Below, in pieces: positions 50,556 through 64,000 of a stretch of 64,000 nucleotides of DNA. Under the pieces are notes generated by a model. That model had not been told where the DNA came from and did no database searches. It saw only the letters and a program-made list of their open reading frames with translations. Within the stretch, counting starts at the first letter, position 1, and every line of letters begins with the position of its first letter. The stretch is taken from contig CM065175.1 in assembly GCA_033026295.1 (NCBI GenBank), forward strand, positions 20,718,837-20,782,836, read 5' to 3'. This stretch comes from Channa striata. Its lineage: Eukaryota; Chordata; Actinopteri; Anabantiformes; Channidae. The translations under genes and the position numbers were made by a program.

Positions 50556-53500
50556 CAACCAAACTGGCTCCAGCTTGCTCTGGGACTTACGCCTTTATCA
50601 AACCATAATCACTGCTTTTGCTGTTTTCAGTGTCAGCCTCAAATTTGATACTTTCTAAGTGTTAGCGACCGTGGTTTTGCTCCATAATATTCTCCTCTGT
50701 TCTGTAAAAACAGCTGTAATCTTTGAAACATGCTGGCTGCAATACTCCTGACTTGGCAGCTCAACTTTTTCATCACAGTGAACTGAGCTACTGAAGAGTG
50801 GCGTGTGTTGTATAAAATGATAAAAATAGATGTTGTGAATAATTTATTTCATCATTGCTAGTCATTTCATCAGTCTTGAAGGCCTTGAAAGTGTTTGCAA
50901 AAGGTTTTTTGGTTGGTTTTCATACAGCTGAAAAATTGTACCTAATGAAATTTGAAAACCTACCATGTTGTTTTTTCCAGTGACTGAGCATTACCAGTCA
51001 AGTTTGAGCAATTTTAGGAAGAAAGCCATAAACACAGTGCAACATTGTTCATGCTTATTTGGGGGTATAAACTTAGAATCTTTTACAGTTGCCTGTAAAA
51101 GAAAGCCCATCATTATGCCTCATGTGTACACAGATGGGGATTTTTGGTGTTGCTAGGAGGGGTGCTGCTGGCAGAAGTGGACCGAAGTGGAAATAATTAT
51201 TCGCTATTCTGAATTGCAGCTGACCATTTTTCTCTCAAATAGATGTAGATGTGTCTTTGAGCTGCAGGCAGGCTAACAGTGAACTGATGTTTCTGGCTGT
51301 TAATAATCGTATTGTTTGGTACTTTATCTCATGATATGGAGAAATCCACTGCAGGCCTTTTTCATTATATCCTCTACGTCCACTGCTTCGAGCCTTTCAG
51401 AGGAAGTTGGTCAGTCACAATGTCTCCACTGTACTTGCGTGCACACAAAACGCTTTTCCTAACTGTGCAAAAGTTGACAGGGTTAAAAGAAAAGCTTGTG
51501 TTTTGCTTGTGGCCTCCTGTGCGGTCTTTGTAACGTTGCTCATATCTACACCGCTTCAGCAACACATTTACTGTACATTACAGTATTTTTATTAAGGATC
51601 TAAAAAAACGTCTACTACCACAAAGTCTGCTGCAGTGTTCCAAAATAAAGAAAACCATACGCTGGAGTAAAAAAAGGCCCTGACAAAAAACTCTGGCAAA
51701 GCTTTGTTGCCATTAGATTTGCGTGCAATGCAGTCCCACTACTCCTGAAAGATATAGACTTCATTATAATAAATCCAAATAGGGTCCTTTGAATTTGAGC
51801 TAAATCTCCCCTTAATGCATATCATTAATCATACAACTCATACACACACCGGCCACACACACTTTCTGTGCAATCTCTACAGCAGCTCTGCCATAAATTC
51901 ACCTTTTACAAGGTTATAATTTCTCAGTTGAACCATTAGAAAGTTGAGTGCATTATATTAAAGGGCAGTTCTAATGGTTTGACTGCCCTGTTTAAAATGA
52001 ACGAGGGAACCAGAACAGGAGAACCAACTCCACCACCAGAAGCCACGAGTGTACAGTTTTCAGTCAATCACACACATCACACACGTTGTCGTCCACATCC
52101 TGTGTGACGTATGCAATGGGACACATGCATGCACGACTGTACTGCAGAACTCACACCGTGTAGTGGGTGTAGCACTCGTAACACAGTCACACAGTATCAG
52201 AAATTATTCATCTTTTCATGCACAGCAACATTTTTCCATGAAAAAACACAAAACGCACTGTATCCTGTTTTGCAAGAAATGCTTTTTTAAATCATGTAAG
52301 CCTCATTCTTGATTGAATGTAACACCTAAAATGACACCAGGATCATCATTATGACAAGCTGAGGAGGCAGGAGGAATGTGAGAGGTGCAGTTAATGCACT
52401 TGGATCCTTTTGGATTTCGGCATCTGCCAACTGCCGCACGCTGAGGAAAGTTGGAGAGGAGTTAGAGAAGAAACGAGATGTGAGAACTGTGTTGCGTTGC
52501 CAAGGTGCTGAGATGTTTATTTAATCCCGGCCCTCAACATCTCGACCTTCGCAGGCTTTGCGGTCCTCCGGCACTCGTTTAATCTCTGTCAACCCTACTT
52601 TATGAAGTGACAGAGAGAGGGCTGGGGCTACGTGAAACACAAGGGCGTTGTTCTAGCCCTCGTGGTGGTGGGACCTCTGCCCGCTCTGCGGATGGACCAC
52701 CTCTGTACAACCCTAGAACATTTCCTGTCCTAGACTCCCAGCTTAATAACAAACAGACCTCTACCTCAGTCTCTCCTTGATGCAGTAATAGATGGATGCA
52801 GGGAGGTAGTACAGGAATTTATAGTGTACAGTATTAAATTATACCCTGGATAATGTACAGAACACAGTTTTTCTGGGGTGGTTGGGTTGTGAGTAAAGAA
52901 ATAAAAAGTAAATAGTGGTTTATCCAGATTAAAGGCCTGGTCACACATTAGCCTGGAAAACTGTGTGAACCTGAATGCAGCTCCAAACCTGAGACAATGA
53001 GAGTGTCGTGTATGTAAATGTGCCCCCTTTCATTTGACGAACTCTTTGCTAGGATCACACCGAGTCCGTCAGTTTGTACAGTACATGCTCGTATATCTCT
53101 GCACACGTGTGTTTCTGAATGTGCCTACATATGTGCATGTGATTTATTACGTATGCCTGCAGAGGGAAAGGAAAATCACAGCAGGAAGGAGATCAGATGC
53201 ACGATATCAAAACAGGCCCCGTGCACAGGAGCCCCCTGCTCTGGGATCCCGTCTGTCCCATAAAGAAGCTTTTGCTGGCAGATGCCTCCAGTGGTCTTTG
53301 TTATTAGGGGGACACCAGGTCCAAAGACAGAGACAGAGACTGAAGGTGCAGACTTACACTAATCCATCCACAGGTTGGGCATTAAAAGTTTCTATGAGCA
53401 TTTTGTGACTGGCTTGGTGATAACCTAAAGTAAAAATGTCCAATACTTTGTCCAGGCTTGTTGTATTTTACAGTTTGGTCGCAGAATATTTCTTCACCAT

Positions 53501-55895
53501 TCCATTCTCATTTGATGTAAGTTCTTAGCAACACGTGTTTTGCTGTTTAGATATCTGTTTGTAATTTCACAAAGAATGATGCTAATTCCCTCAGGGCGGC
53601 CTCCAAGGATACGAATGAATCATCATTGGGTGTTTTTTTCCCCCTCTGACGTTACACAGGGGAGACAAAGCGAAGAAGAAAAGTCAGTGCTTTCCTAATA
53701 ATGAATTGTGCATTGTTTGCTCTTTGAGAATACTGAGGTTGTCTGCAGTGCAAGTCAGCCCAGCCCACCCTGGAGGTTTCCATGCGCCGCTCATTCACAC
53801 AGCCTCTTCAGACCGTCAACAAAGGCTCTGTGTGGCAACCTTTGGAAAATTAGTGGGTGAGGCGACTCTCGCATGAAACACACTGCAAATATTAATCTAG
53901 GTTAAATATGGTCGTTAGCTTTTGTTCCTATGAAACCTGTTTGGAACATTTCGCCGGGCTTCACCCCGGCAGTGAGCCTTCTGAACATGTGCTATCATGT
54001 TTAACCCCAAGTCTCATGCACACACCTTCACTGTTGTTTCATCCTTTCCCACCTGCAGACAGACCCTCCCTGTTTCCGCCTCCGCATCAGCTTGTTGTGA
54101 TATACCGTGCATTAACGTTGGCATGCTTGAGTTTGTCTGATATGATCCAGGAAAAGTTTGCCACCTTGACAGCCATAGGCGCCCTGTAATTAACCTGCTT
54201 TCCGTTCTGCTAAACCGTATTTTCACCTCCTCTCCTTCTCGCTTGTGTTTTCTTTGTTCTTGGTTTCTTCCTTCCTGTGCCTGTCTTCATTCCCCTGCCA
54301 CCAACTTCTTCGCCCTCCCCAGACCAACCCAGTTCTGGAGTATAAATCCGCCTCAGGAATAGGTGGATGTGTGCCAGCTGTGAGGAGATGTAGACAGGAA
54401 TGTGATCACTGATGCAGCTCAGAAAACTTTTCAATCCTGGCACTAAAAGGACTCAGCGTTTCCCCAAACCCCCTCTGCGGCCTCTTCACCACCTATTTAT
54501 CGATGGAGCTGACAGCAAAGGCTGTTGGAGAGCTGCCTTCTACCTTCTCTTTTGTTGTGTTTGCATTCAGGATTTTACTTCAATGAAAAGACAGAGAGAA
54601 GCAGAAATTTGAGAAAAGCCTAATGGGAGGATGTTTGAGTTGTTGCAATGTGCATTACAGTTTCAGCTGAAGTGAGCCCATCACAGGGGTTTGTAGCTGC
54701 TCAGGTTGATATTTGAAATATGTGGGACTGAGGATGTTGTACAATAGCAGCTCTGCTTTAACGCTGACCTTCTGGAAGGATAAAATGAACTGTTAATTTC
54801 ACAGCTTTCAGTTTTTCTTCCCCAGTTTCCCATGAAGAGTAGTGGCGCTGCTAATGAAAAATGTCATTATGTATTTGACAGCGTTTGGCTTTGATAAAAT
54901 TTTGCCAAGACAGTGTTTGGTGGTTATGAAAATTTACAGCTCAGTCCACAGAGATATTTTTTTTTTCAACTCTCACAGATGGGGACATGCTGGTTGTAAA
55001 GTTGGCTAGAAGATATGACAAGCAACAAATATGACAAAATGACGAGTTGAGAGCGGGCGCTATACACATGAACATGCAGAGTGAGAGATGCAACAGTCAG
55101 ACACTGGAGCAGCGTCATTGTCAATGCTGCATCAGTTCAGTGGTCGATTATTGTAGCTCACAGCTGTTAGCAATTAGGATGTCAACTCCTTCAGCTTGGG
55201 AGTTGACATATTATTGTGATTACATATTTACCATGTTCTGTGTGAGGTTGCTTTCACCAAAACGATACAGCCCTCTCATTACAGCTGCACGCTGCAGTTC
55301 TTGGAGGAGTGTGACTCTTCTAATAAGCTGCAAATGCACAGAACATTTCTGAACTAATGACAAACTTGAACTATGGGACTTGGATGATTTTCCAGCGTAA
55401 GAACCGCAGTTTAAGTCCATTAATCAGCATATAAAATTGTCTGCCAGCATAAGTTCATAATACATAAATGCATTTAGAATTTGCAACTTACAACCTTGCA
55501 AACTAAATAATATCACTAGGTGGGTAAATATGTTTAATCACTTCACTTGGCACTGATTTTTGCACCACACCCAAGTAAACTAGAACGTATGTTGATTAAA
55601 ATGTCTTATCTTAAGAGGAGTAGTTCAAACTACGCTGAGATTTAGATGAGGATTTTGATGCTGTTCTCACATCTGTTCAGCAGCCAGGTAGCTTAGCTCA
55701 GCATGAGGCTGTAAACTGGGGTGAAGCACCACTTGGCTCAGTCCAAAGGTAACACACAGACTAACAAGTTGTTATACGCTGTTTGCTTAATACCTACAAA
55801 AACATGCATTAAGCCAATAAAATTGAAGTTGTAGATTGGATAATTTGCGAGCTGTTGATGAAGCTTTACATCAGTCTTTTTCATATAACTCTTGG

Positions 55896-55898
<3 letters not shown>

Positions 55899-55948
<50 letters not shown>
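55899..55948. repeat. (CA)25 microsatellite
   Basis: A perfect CA run of 50 nt, the longest simple repeat in the window. It lies about 200-500 bp upstream of the candidate first exon at 56150-56478. Confidence 0.97.
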
Positions 55949-55951
<3 letters not shown>

Positions 55952-56149
55952 GTTTCTTTGTTGTTCTTGTCACACTGGACTGTGCATTGAAAAACACGAG
56001 ATAATTTGCACTGAGTTGCTTTCTGCCACCCCCACCACCCCAACACACACAAGCACGCATCCAACCGCCGGTTTCCTCCGTCCCCTCCTTCCCAAGCGTG
56101 TCCTTTTTAGGCTGTTCCTCCTTTTTTCTTTTTTTTCCCCCTGAAAAGG

Positions 56150-56478
56150 CGGATAGTGTGACAGCTTTTCCTGCTCCATGTGGGCTGGAGCCAGGAGAGA
56201 GAAAACTCTGTTACTCACTCCGTCTCTAACTTTGAGAGGAAGTTTCCACCTCTTCCCCAAACTCAGTACACAGACGCTCAGGCAGACACACACACGCACA
56301 CACATGCTCTTCAGGACTTCACCGCAGCAACAGGGACTTCACTGAAAAAAAGTCAGGATTGCTTGTAGTGCTGTGCTTTTTTCAAAGACAGGAGGGAAAA
56401 ACCGATTTGCAGTTGGTCTGTAGTTTGCTTTGTGGACTGAGCCGTTTCAGAGGGATGTGTTTGCCTCATCACTAACCG
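56150..56478 (+). other. Candidate non-coding first exon of a downstream gene
   Basis: A stretch with no long frame that looks like a vertebrate 5'UTR: purine-rich, CA-rich, with several short ATG frames. It ends at a strong donor, CTAACCG|GTGAGTTT (exon end 56478). A CT-rich block (56075-56140) precedes it. If real, the gene runs rightward out of the window. In human the gene after STK40 is EVA1B, so eva1b is the synteny guess, but no coding exon resembling it is visible up to 64000. The start coordinate is approximate. Confidence 0.3.
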
Positions 56479-59400
56479 GTGAGTTTACTTTAGTATATGC
56501 ACTGTACGGTACCAGAGCAACTCTTGTGAACATTTTCTGTCGCCTGTGCTTTAAAATTCAACTTTGTGTTTACGATCAGTACTTTTTGTTAATTTAGTAA
56601 ACTGTGAGAGAGAAGGTTTGTGTTGCATCCTAATGACTCACGCATGACATGCTTGTAATAACAATATGTTTGTGTTCTCGTTAGTGCAGAACAAAGCTGA
56701 AGCCGCATGCATCCAAAAAGTGCCGTTCTGTTAAAGGTGTGTGTGTGTGTTTTCAGCATGCATTCAGTGAACCAGTGCCAAAGAGGAGCTGATGCAGCAC
56801 TTATACAGACAGGACAGGCGCACCGGGCTTTCCTGTGCAGCTGGCCATTAATGGCTAACCGTGCACTGATTAAATAGTGGTCGCCTCACCACAACCAAAA
56901 CAAACATCCTGTCGCTTTTTTTTTGTTGTTTTTTGTCAGGCCAGAAACAGTCCACATTATATAATCAGGGAGATGTGCCAACAGAGGCTTTAAAAGTGTA
57001 CATATGGTGCACATGGCTCTGTTTCATGTCCAGCTGTTCCCGGTTTTTGTACATATCTACAGAAACATTCGTGCCCAGCAGCAGTCGACCATATGCTTTC
57101 GCTCCCGTATCTCTCTCTTTCTCAGTCGGCTGGACGTTTGTGGTTAACACATCTTATCAGAGAGACAGGGAGGTGAGGGAGGAGGGAGATGATGGGTGGA
57201 AGCTGGACTGGGCAGGGTTGCTCTCAGGGGTCTCCTTAAGTTTACACAATCAGAGGCGGCACTTCATCCGTGCCTCCTCCTCTCAGTCAGATAACCTTCC
57301 ATAGGACGAGTGCGACCGATTGGTTAAGCAACCTCTTCAGAGCTTTAAGGCTGGGAAGTTGACTTCTGCGTGACCTCTCTGAGCTATTCATACCAGCAGA
57401 CTTTCCTTTTTCCAATACCCCACTGACTCACTTATCAGTCGACCTGTCTTATCTGTCCTACGGAGGGTTGTTAACTTATTCGGTTTACCCAGGGGTCAGA
57501 GGTTGGACTCTGATTTGAACTGATTGTCTGAACTCTCAGAGGACCAATCTGTTTCTGCTTAAACAAAGTCAGGATGAGTTAAGATAAAACAACCGCAATG
57601 GACTGTGTTGTGGAGAAAGGAGAAATAAACACCCTCTGCCCTTTGCAGGAAAATGGGGGGAACAAACCAGTAATAGTAATGAATTAAAAATACCCGTTCA
57701 AAACCAGAAACTAGACCATGTGATGACACAGTATTGTACAAAGCATGGAGCAATAGACCATTCATTGAGCAGATTTAGCAAGATTACAAATGAACTTTAT
57801 TGTGTAACAATCTGTGTTCTTTAACAAAAGACGCATTGTTATCACTATATGATCCCACATATAGGACAACTCCTTTATTTTTACTTTCTCGTTTAGTTTA
57901 TGGCTCAGGGAGGGTCTTATTTCATTACAAATACGTGATCATATGTCATTGCAGATACCAACAAGTTAATCTGGAATGAAAGTGTTATTTCAGTATTTCA
58001 GTAAGTATAGTGTGTCACTTGTGTCACGTGAACTTTTGCTTGATCCGTCCAAGAAACTATTGTGCCAATGTTTAGAGTAAATGTTAAAGCTTTATCACAT
58101 ATAAAGAATAAAGATGTGAATTTTAAGATGCAGTTCTGCCGTGACACTGTACAATTCCTTTCCCAACTCTGCGATGTTAGTTAAACACAGTGTTAGTTAG
58201 TCCTCTGCCTACACACGTACACACCCCGGCAGTCTGAGCTTCAGCAGGGATGAGAGAAGCAAAAAGCTGCTGATGAAGGCCGCAGTGTGCAATGTTTATT
58301 TATTTGTGTGTTGTCTGTTATTAGAGGTATGCTCCATAACGCCATTCAAATTTCTATCAAATGGTTTCTGAGAGAGGCTCACCCTTCTAACCAATCAGAG
58401 AAGGCCCAGCCTCAGGCATCACACACTGACACAAATGGGTGCTTTGGGCAGTATGAGACGCAGTGGCATTTGTCTAGTCCCTGATGCCCGGGGTGGTTCG
58501 ATTTCGACTTTCATGCCACAGCTAGCGTGAGTTCCAGAACTTGCATTTTGCTTTAAGTAGCCAAGAGGATATTTTAGTGCCATTGAGAAACAGGGGTTAG
58601 ATGAATCCCATGTCTCAGAAGCTGCGTTTAGTAAAGCTTCCATCAGCCACTGATGTCTTACAGGGCTCAGCGTTTATTGCTTTCTAAGAAGAGCTTCACT
58701 GGTTCAGACACTGTGCAGATGTTTGACAGGCTAAGTCAAAGATGGTTTGCCGAAGCTTAGACTCTGATCTTGGATATACACACATCTCGACACACACGTA
58801 GAAGGAGGGACACTTAGTTTTCAGTCACAATCAGCCTCATAAACAAAACAGTTCAATGGTTTCACAAGCTTTAAGAACAGAACCAATGGCACAACAGCCC
58901 TGGGAGTCCACAGTATTGGCCGGACTGTTGTTTTGGAACGAAATCTGTCGAATTACTCATCAGCAGTCACAAGACAGTTCATTCTCTTGCCACAAAACAC
59001 AGATAATCATTTGTTTTATCTAGAGCATGTGCAGCTGTGATAAATGATCTTTTTCACACCGTCTTTGTTCCGTCTAAACTTTAACCTTACCTTTATTTCC
59101 TCACGTCGATTGTAAAAAGATGATGTCACTGTGATTCAACACACACCATGACAAACGATACTTGGTGTTTGTCTAATTGCTACTGGTCACTAATCGTATC
59201 CTGGTAGTAGCCGTGGACTCAATCCAACCTGTCCTCACATCCACTACACAAACTCAATCCCATTTGTGAACCCGCTAATCCTCACGGAGCTGCACTTCGG
59301 GGAGAAGTCAATCACGGACCCGTCAAACACGTGTTTAAGTAACACACTAATCCATAGGCTCCATGTAATTGATGCCGTATGTTGCTGGATGCTTGCCCAG

Positions 59401-59533
59401 ATCAATGAAGCGTGTGAAGTCACGGGCCTATTTTTGGAGCTTGGAGGTTAGGACAATGTAAAGGTCACTGTGTTTTAGATAATTCCAGAATAATGTTTAA
59501 CATACAGGAACATACACTGACAATCAGTAACTG

Positions 59534-59578
<45 letters not shown>

Positions 59579-62500
59579 ACTAACTGGACGCACGCACACA
59601 GCTGTTTCCAGTGCAGCTTCCCACTGCCATGAGCTCTGCTTGCTTTGCTTGATTGGTGCAGAGATAATAGTAGCATGACGACGGTGCATCTCCTCATGAT
59701 TTACATAGCAAAGCATATGACTCTGCCTCACATCAGGAACACATCTGGCTGCTATTAACTACGTGCCCTAAACTCCAGCTCCCTTCCCATGTCCCTATTA
59801 TCCTCCCATTACCTGCCATAGCCCACAAACCATGCTCCTCACAGGACAAGCACTGCCCTGCGGTGCCCTTTAATGACACGAGGATACAGAGGGGTTCTTT
59901 AGGGCAGGATGGCGTCATGTTGGCATAGTGAGTCATGTTGAATTCATAACTCTACCCTCTTTGAAAAGTGCAATGTAAAATAATAGCTGCCCAACAATGC
60001 CTGTCTGGCTTGATTCTCCTTGAAAGCGAAGCTGTTGTTCATTGAGTCCATGTCAAATAAAGTACACGTCTAAAGCCAAATACACCAAGACATAAGAAAA
60101 ACAAGGACTTCTTTCAGCTTTGTTTTAGACACTGACACACACTAAAGAAGTTTGGATGCGACCAAACCGTCTATTGGAACAGAAATGTCAACATTTGAAT
60201 GCTGCACAAACAACACAGGTTTCATTTATTTCCAGTTGAGAGGAAACCTAATAAAAGTCGGGCAAGTTTTAACTTTGCGTTCACTGGAGCTCTTTGTCTT
60301 CGCAGCTGGCAAAATATTGCAGTTCAGACGAGAGTCATATATGAGTTGAAAAGTGTTTTTACCTACAGAGGGTGTTTCACGTGCAGATGTGAGAGGATTT
60401 TCACCTCAGTATATTTTAGTGTCATGTTCTCTTAAAGGATTGGCCAATAAACAGTTGGGCAGTTTGAAACTGATGAAATGTTTCTCGTTTAAGAAACAAC
60501 TTCTAAATTTCCACAACATTTTAATCATATCACGTACGTATCCTCCATCATCATATGAACTTTGCCCCGGGATTTTACAATAATGTTGGCTTGACAATTC
60601 AAACCTTGGAAAGAGCAGCTGATGAAAAAAAGGATCTCTAACGTGCTTGTTCTGGATTATTCAGCAGCATCCCACAGTCTTCGTCTTAGACGTGCTCAGA
60701 ATCACCTCATATCTTAACTTTCGTTCCATGACAACCACTGTTTCTATGGTCAAGAATAAACTGTTCTCAAAATATTCAGGCATTTGAACAGTAACATTTG
60801 CTTAAGAGATGCCAGGACTGTAACTGGAAAATAGCTAAGAGAATTCTGACTTCACCAACTTGTTCACTTTATAGCATATTATGTTTCTGAGCTTTTTGCA
60901 ATGATGATTTTAAATTTTGGCAAAGAAGCAGAAGAAGCAGAGTGTGACATGATGAAGACTTCCACAGATGTTGCCATTAAATACAGTGTATCTAAACCAT
61001 CGGGCCACAAATACATTTAAACGCACAGTGCTAGTATTTGTGACATACAGTTGCACTTCGTCAAATGAAACATTTTATTCTTTCATTTTAAATATTTTTA
61101 CAATGTCCTGATGGCAACCACATGCCTGACCTGATACCAGATACAACATCCTCCTCCTCGTTCAGATATCCTGGCTTTAACAGCATGGAAGCAACATTAA
61201 CATTTAGCACGGCTTAAAACCCAAGATCTTCATGTGACGACAAGCTGGCAACAAATGCACTCTTGCTTTCTCCAGAAATGTCTTTTGCAGCTTTTCTGCT
61301 TGCTGCACCTTCCACATAAAGACCTTTGGATTGAGTGGACCTGAATGCTTTTACAGACGCTGTAAACGAGAGCTCACTTTGGACAATGTTTCTGTTTACC
61401 ACGTGAACGGTAACGGCCTCCACCTCTGCTGTTTTGGGGAGAACTTAAAGTCCCATTATGTTTTAAGAGTTGGAGATTGTTTTCTGGCTTGCTCACCGGT
61501 GTGTGATAAATGGCTTGTGGAGACATCCAGCAGATATTTTGGTGATACAGTTTCAGATTTTTTGGCAGTTTATAGGCTGCTGTTAACCTCTCATCAGCTA
61601 CTGAGAGAATTTCTTCATGAGTCAAATAGTAACTGAGCCAAATCCAAGCTCTGATTCAGTATATTTATTTAAGGGGGACGGTTCAGACTTTCAGAATGTG
61701 CTCCGCAAGCTGAAAAACGTGAGTAAATCACTCAGACTAATGTGCTTGATGCTCTGTTTTTTTTTTTATCAGTAGCAGCCACAGAATCAACTAATGCAAC
61801 TATTTAATGAATCTAATTGGGAGCAAATATTTTACTGTATGTAAAGTAGGATGCTAAGTGTCTGTGTATGCATTTGGAAATTTTAAAGCCTACTGCTAAA
61901 AAAGTAAAAGTGACTAAATTAAAATGTTGAATTAATATGGCTCTGCGAAGCTCTACCCCAGTCAGGCATTGTTGTTGTCACTCAGAAATGTGAGGTATCA
62001 GAAACATATCTTACCTTTTGCAGTTTGGTGTGCGTCATTACTATAAAAACTAGTACCGCCTTGCTCCCTTATGTAATCGGACGTTTTAGTCCCATCAATC
62101 TAATGTGGCTTGTCCCCTACAAATTCTACTGAAGGGAAATTTTGATTTCTTCATCGTGGAAGAAGAGTATTGTTGTGGTTTTCTTTGAATAAAACAAGTA
62201 TGACTGCTCAAGGGCGAGAAGTGCGTAAAAGTGTGAGAATATATTCTATTCTATCTATTCTGTGACAAACTTGTGCTTTTGAGGTCTGCTCCTGTTCAGA
62301 GGCAGCTGATAAATCAGCCAGTTGACATGTGTGGAACAGACAGCTCAGCCTTTCTGTCCTGTGTCGCAGACAATAGCGATGATGCTGAGGAACAATTTTG
62401 ACCTGGACAAACGCTGTGGGAAGGAAGTGCCATTGTGATTATCTCAGTTCAGTAAGTTCAGTGACAACAAAAATATCACCCAACATGGTACTGTGATGGT

Positions 62501-64000
62501 TTGGAGTTTTTCTTTTCTCCCATCCAAACCGAAACAAACAATACTTATTCAGAAATAGCATTTGACCTCTTCTCAGGCCACCACAGCACACCACGCTGTG
62601 TTTGTGCTGGCTTCAGACAAACACATTTAATTCGGTGACCTTCCACAAATAAGTCATTGCTTACTGACAGGTTTTAGAGGAGCTAAACCAAAGTCCTTTC
62701 CCACACAGTTATATTTATGTCAGACTGAGTTAAGTGATTATTTAATAGCCACCCCCCTGTGAAGGACTCAGGAAGGATATAAGGGCAGGAAAGACCAAAT
62801 GATAAACTTAAGAGGATAAAAAATAGAACTTATTAATAACATCATAGGAGCTCAGATGTAGCACAAAGGCACGTACTGCAGCACTGTTGAGCAGATCACT
62901 GGAAAATATAATTTCAGCTGTATATCATATGATTAGGAATTATTTGTTACTAAATAATGAAAGCCACAGTTATAAACGATCAGTCCTAACACATTTGCAC
63001 TAAAAACGGCCCTAATATAATGTCATGAAAGATTCTCACTTCTGTGGCAGAGCAGCTGGTTTGGATTATTCCACCATATTGTTCAATTTTTTGCTAGATT
63101 ACATGCACAATTATCATCATAATTACCACGTTAAATCGGAGTAAAACATGATGGGACAAAAATAATTCATCACTTCACTACTAATGCAGGACACTTTTGT
63201 CATGATGAACGTGTCATTTTCAGGTTTGTGGGGAAAGGCAACATCTGAAATAAAAAAAGCAAATTGGGTCACTTGGAGAAAATGACTGAGAGTTGAGTCA
63301 TGGGATGGTGCATAGCTGGGGTGGATGGGGTCTGTTAATAATTTACTTCTTAGGGTAAAACGAAAACACATCAAAACAATAGGGTAGGATAATTAGTGTT
63401 TAGATTAGCTTTAAAGAGGCCTCTAGTTGTCATTAACCACCAGCAGCAGATGCCTGAGCCTGATGGAACTCAGATTTGCTGCATTCCAGTGTGAGAGCAG
63501 GGCGGCCGGTGTACTGTAGGTGTCCAGTCATTAGTTCTGACCTTGACTTGAAGAAAGAATATAATAATTAGCTTTTTACCTTGGGGACAAAAGAATTTAT
63601 TGAAAGTTCATGTTGTTTAGCTCTGCTTAGACATAAGTTAATAGATTTCATTAGCTGGGGGGGGTCGACTCTGTGGGAGCAGATGCACTTGTTTCTAATT
63701 GAGAAAAAATGAAGGACATTTAACAGGAAGACAGTGCATGGGTCCATCCCTGCAATGTGGAGCAGAACAAAAGGTCCAGAGTCTCGCTCTCAGGGGGATC
63801 GAGGGGTGGCCTGGCAAGAATGTTCCCATAGTGAGTCCTTTGTCACTCAGCCCCTGAGAGCTGTCTCAGTCAGGCGCTGTTTAGTGTACATAGGATCTGC
63901 CAAGAGTCAGCAAGATCCAAATCTGCCCTGGAAAACACAGGGGCTCTGCTAAACCAACTGCAGCTGGCACAAGAGCTTTATCCTAAAGAGGACTACAAGT
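56479..64000 (+). other. Non-coding: intron of a downstream gene or intergenic
   Basis: I could assign no coding exon, RNA gene or intact transposon in this stretch. A C-rich and purine-rich patch at 57130-57310 could be another regulatory or leader region, without further support. The stretch 58290-58560 is GC-richer, with a GGTTCGATTTCGA word at 58495-58507, but it does not fold as a tRNA. The remaining open frames are short and without family resemblance. Confidence 0.4.
59536..59575. repeat. (AC)20 microsatellite
   Basis: A perfect AC run of 40 nt. Confidence 0.96.

Larger units (their letters stand above)
45116..56100 (+). other. Intergenic, gene-poor
   Basis: No recognisable gene. The longest open frame (47396-47848, plus, 150 codons from an ATG) has no domain, membrane segment or flanking splice structure that I can support and is probably chance. 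A GT microsatellite and a CA microsatellite lie inside. Conserved non-coding elements cannot be judged without comparison. Confidence 0.45.

Noticed and set aside
58490..58510. GGTTCGATTTCGA, resembling a tRNA B-box.
   Set aside because: No matching A-box or cloverleaf stems can be drawn around it.
61214..61636. Opposed open frames of 69-101 codons near 61.2-61.6 kb.
   Set aside because: Open on both strands, no family resemblance; an old repeat is possible but I could not recognise one.

Overview
The window is vertebrate nuclear DNA, most likely from a ray-finned (teleost) fish. The genes are split by GT-AG introns into short exons, the introns are small and AT-rich, there are CA/GT microsatellites, and there are 5'-truncated L2/CR1-type LINE pieces ending in CTAT repeats. 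The gene order csf3r - mrps15 - oscp1 - stk40 matches, from memory, human chromosome 1p34.3 (CSF3R-MRPS15-OSCP1-LSM10-STK40). All recognised genes are on the + strand. The species cannot be fixed from the sequence.

Region 1 (1-10.1 kb) is compact. It holds the last coding exon of the G-CSF receptor gene (csf3r, 569-1051), a complete eight-exon mitochondrial ribosomal protein uS15m gene (mrps15, 2007-6624) with a decayed LINE in its first intron, and a complete three-exon PLAC8/cornifelin-family gene (9380-10053). Region 2 (10.6-35.1 kb) holds oscp1 (eleven coding exons, 10812-16130, including a 33-nt microexon) and stk40 (ten coding exons, 22397-31843). stk40 has a GC-rich promoter with a non-coding first exon near 19.1-19.4 kb and a 3.2-kb 3'UTR. 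The spliced products are about 255 (mrps15), 117 (PLAC8-like), 391 (oscp1) and 436 (stk40) residues, and all exon junctions keep frame. lsm10, which lies between oscp1 and stk40 in human, is not visible here.

Region 3 (35.1-64 kb) is gene-poor. Just past the stk40 poly(A) signal, on the - strand, is a decayed coding sequence (about 36058-35346) in two reading frames interrupted by several stops. I could not identify it. The rest is intergenic DNA with scattered repeats and microsatellites, plus one candidate non-coding first exon ending in a good splice donor at 56478. That exon may belong to a gene continuing beyond the window; eva1b is expected by synteny, but no eva1b coding exon is visible.

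The genes are not a functional unit. They are ordinary neighbours in a conserved vertebrate block: a cytokine receptor, a mitochondrial ribosome subunit, a small cysteine-rich protein, a cilium-related protein and a pseudokinase. No bacterial-type system, CRISPR array or intact mobile element was found. The most unusual items are the unidentified decayed gene beside stk40, a 94-nt imperfect hairpin upstream of stk40, the G-CSF receptor tail without a YxxQ motif, and the insertion of a PLAC8-family gene into the block.
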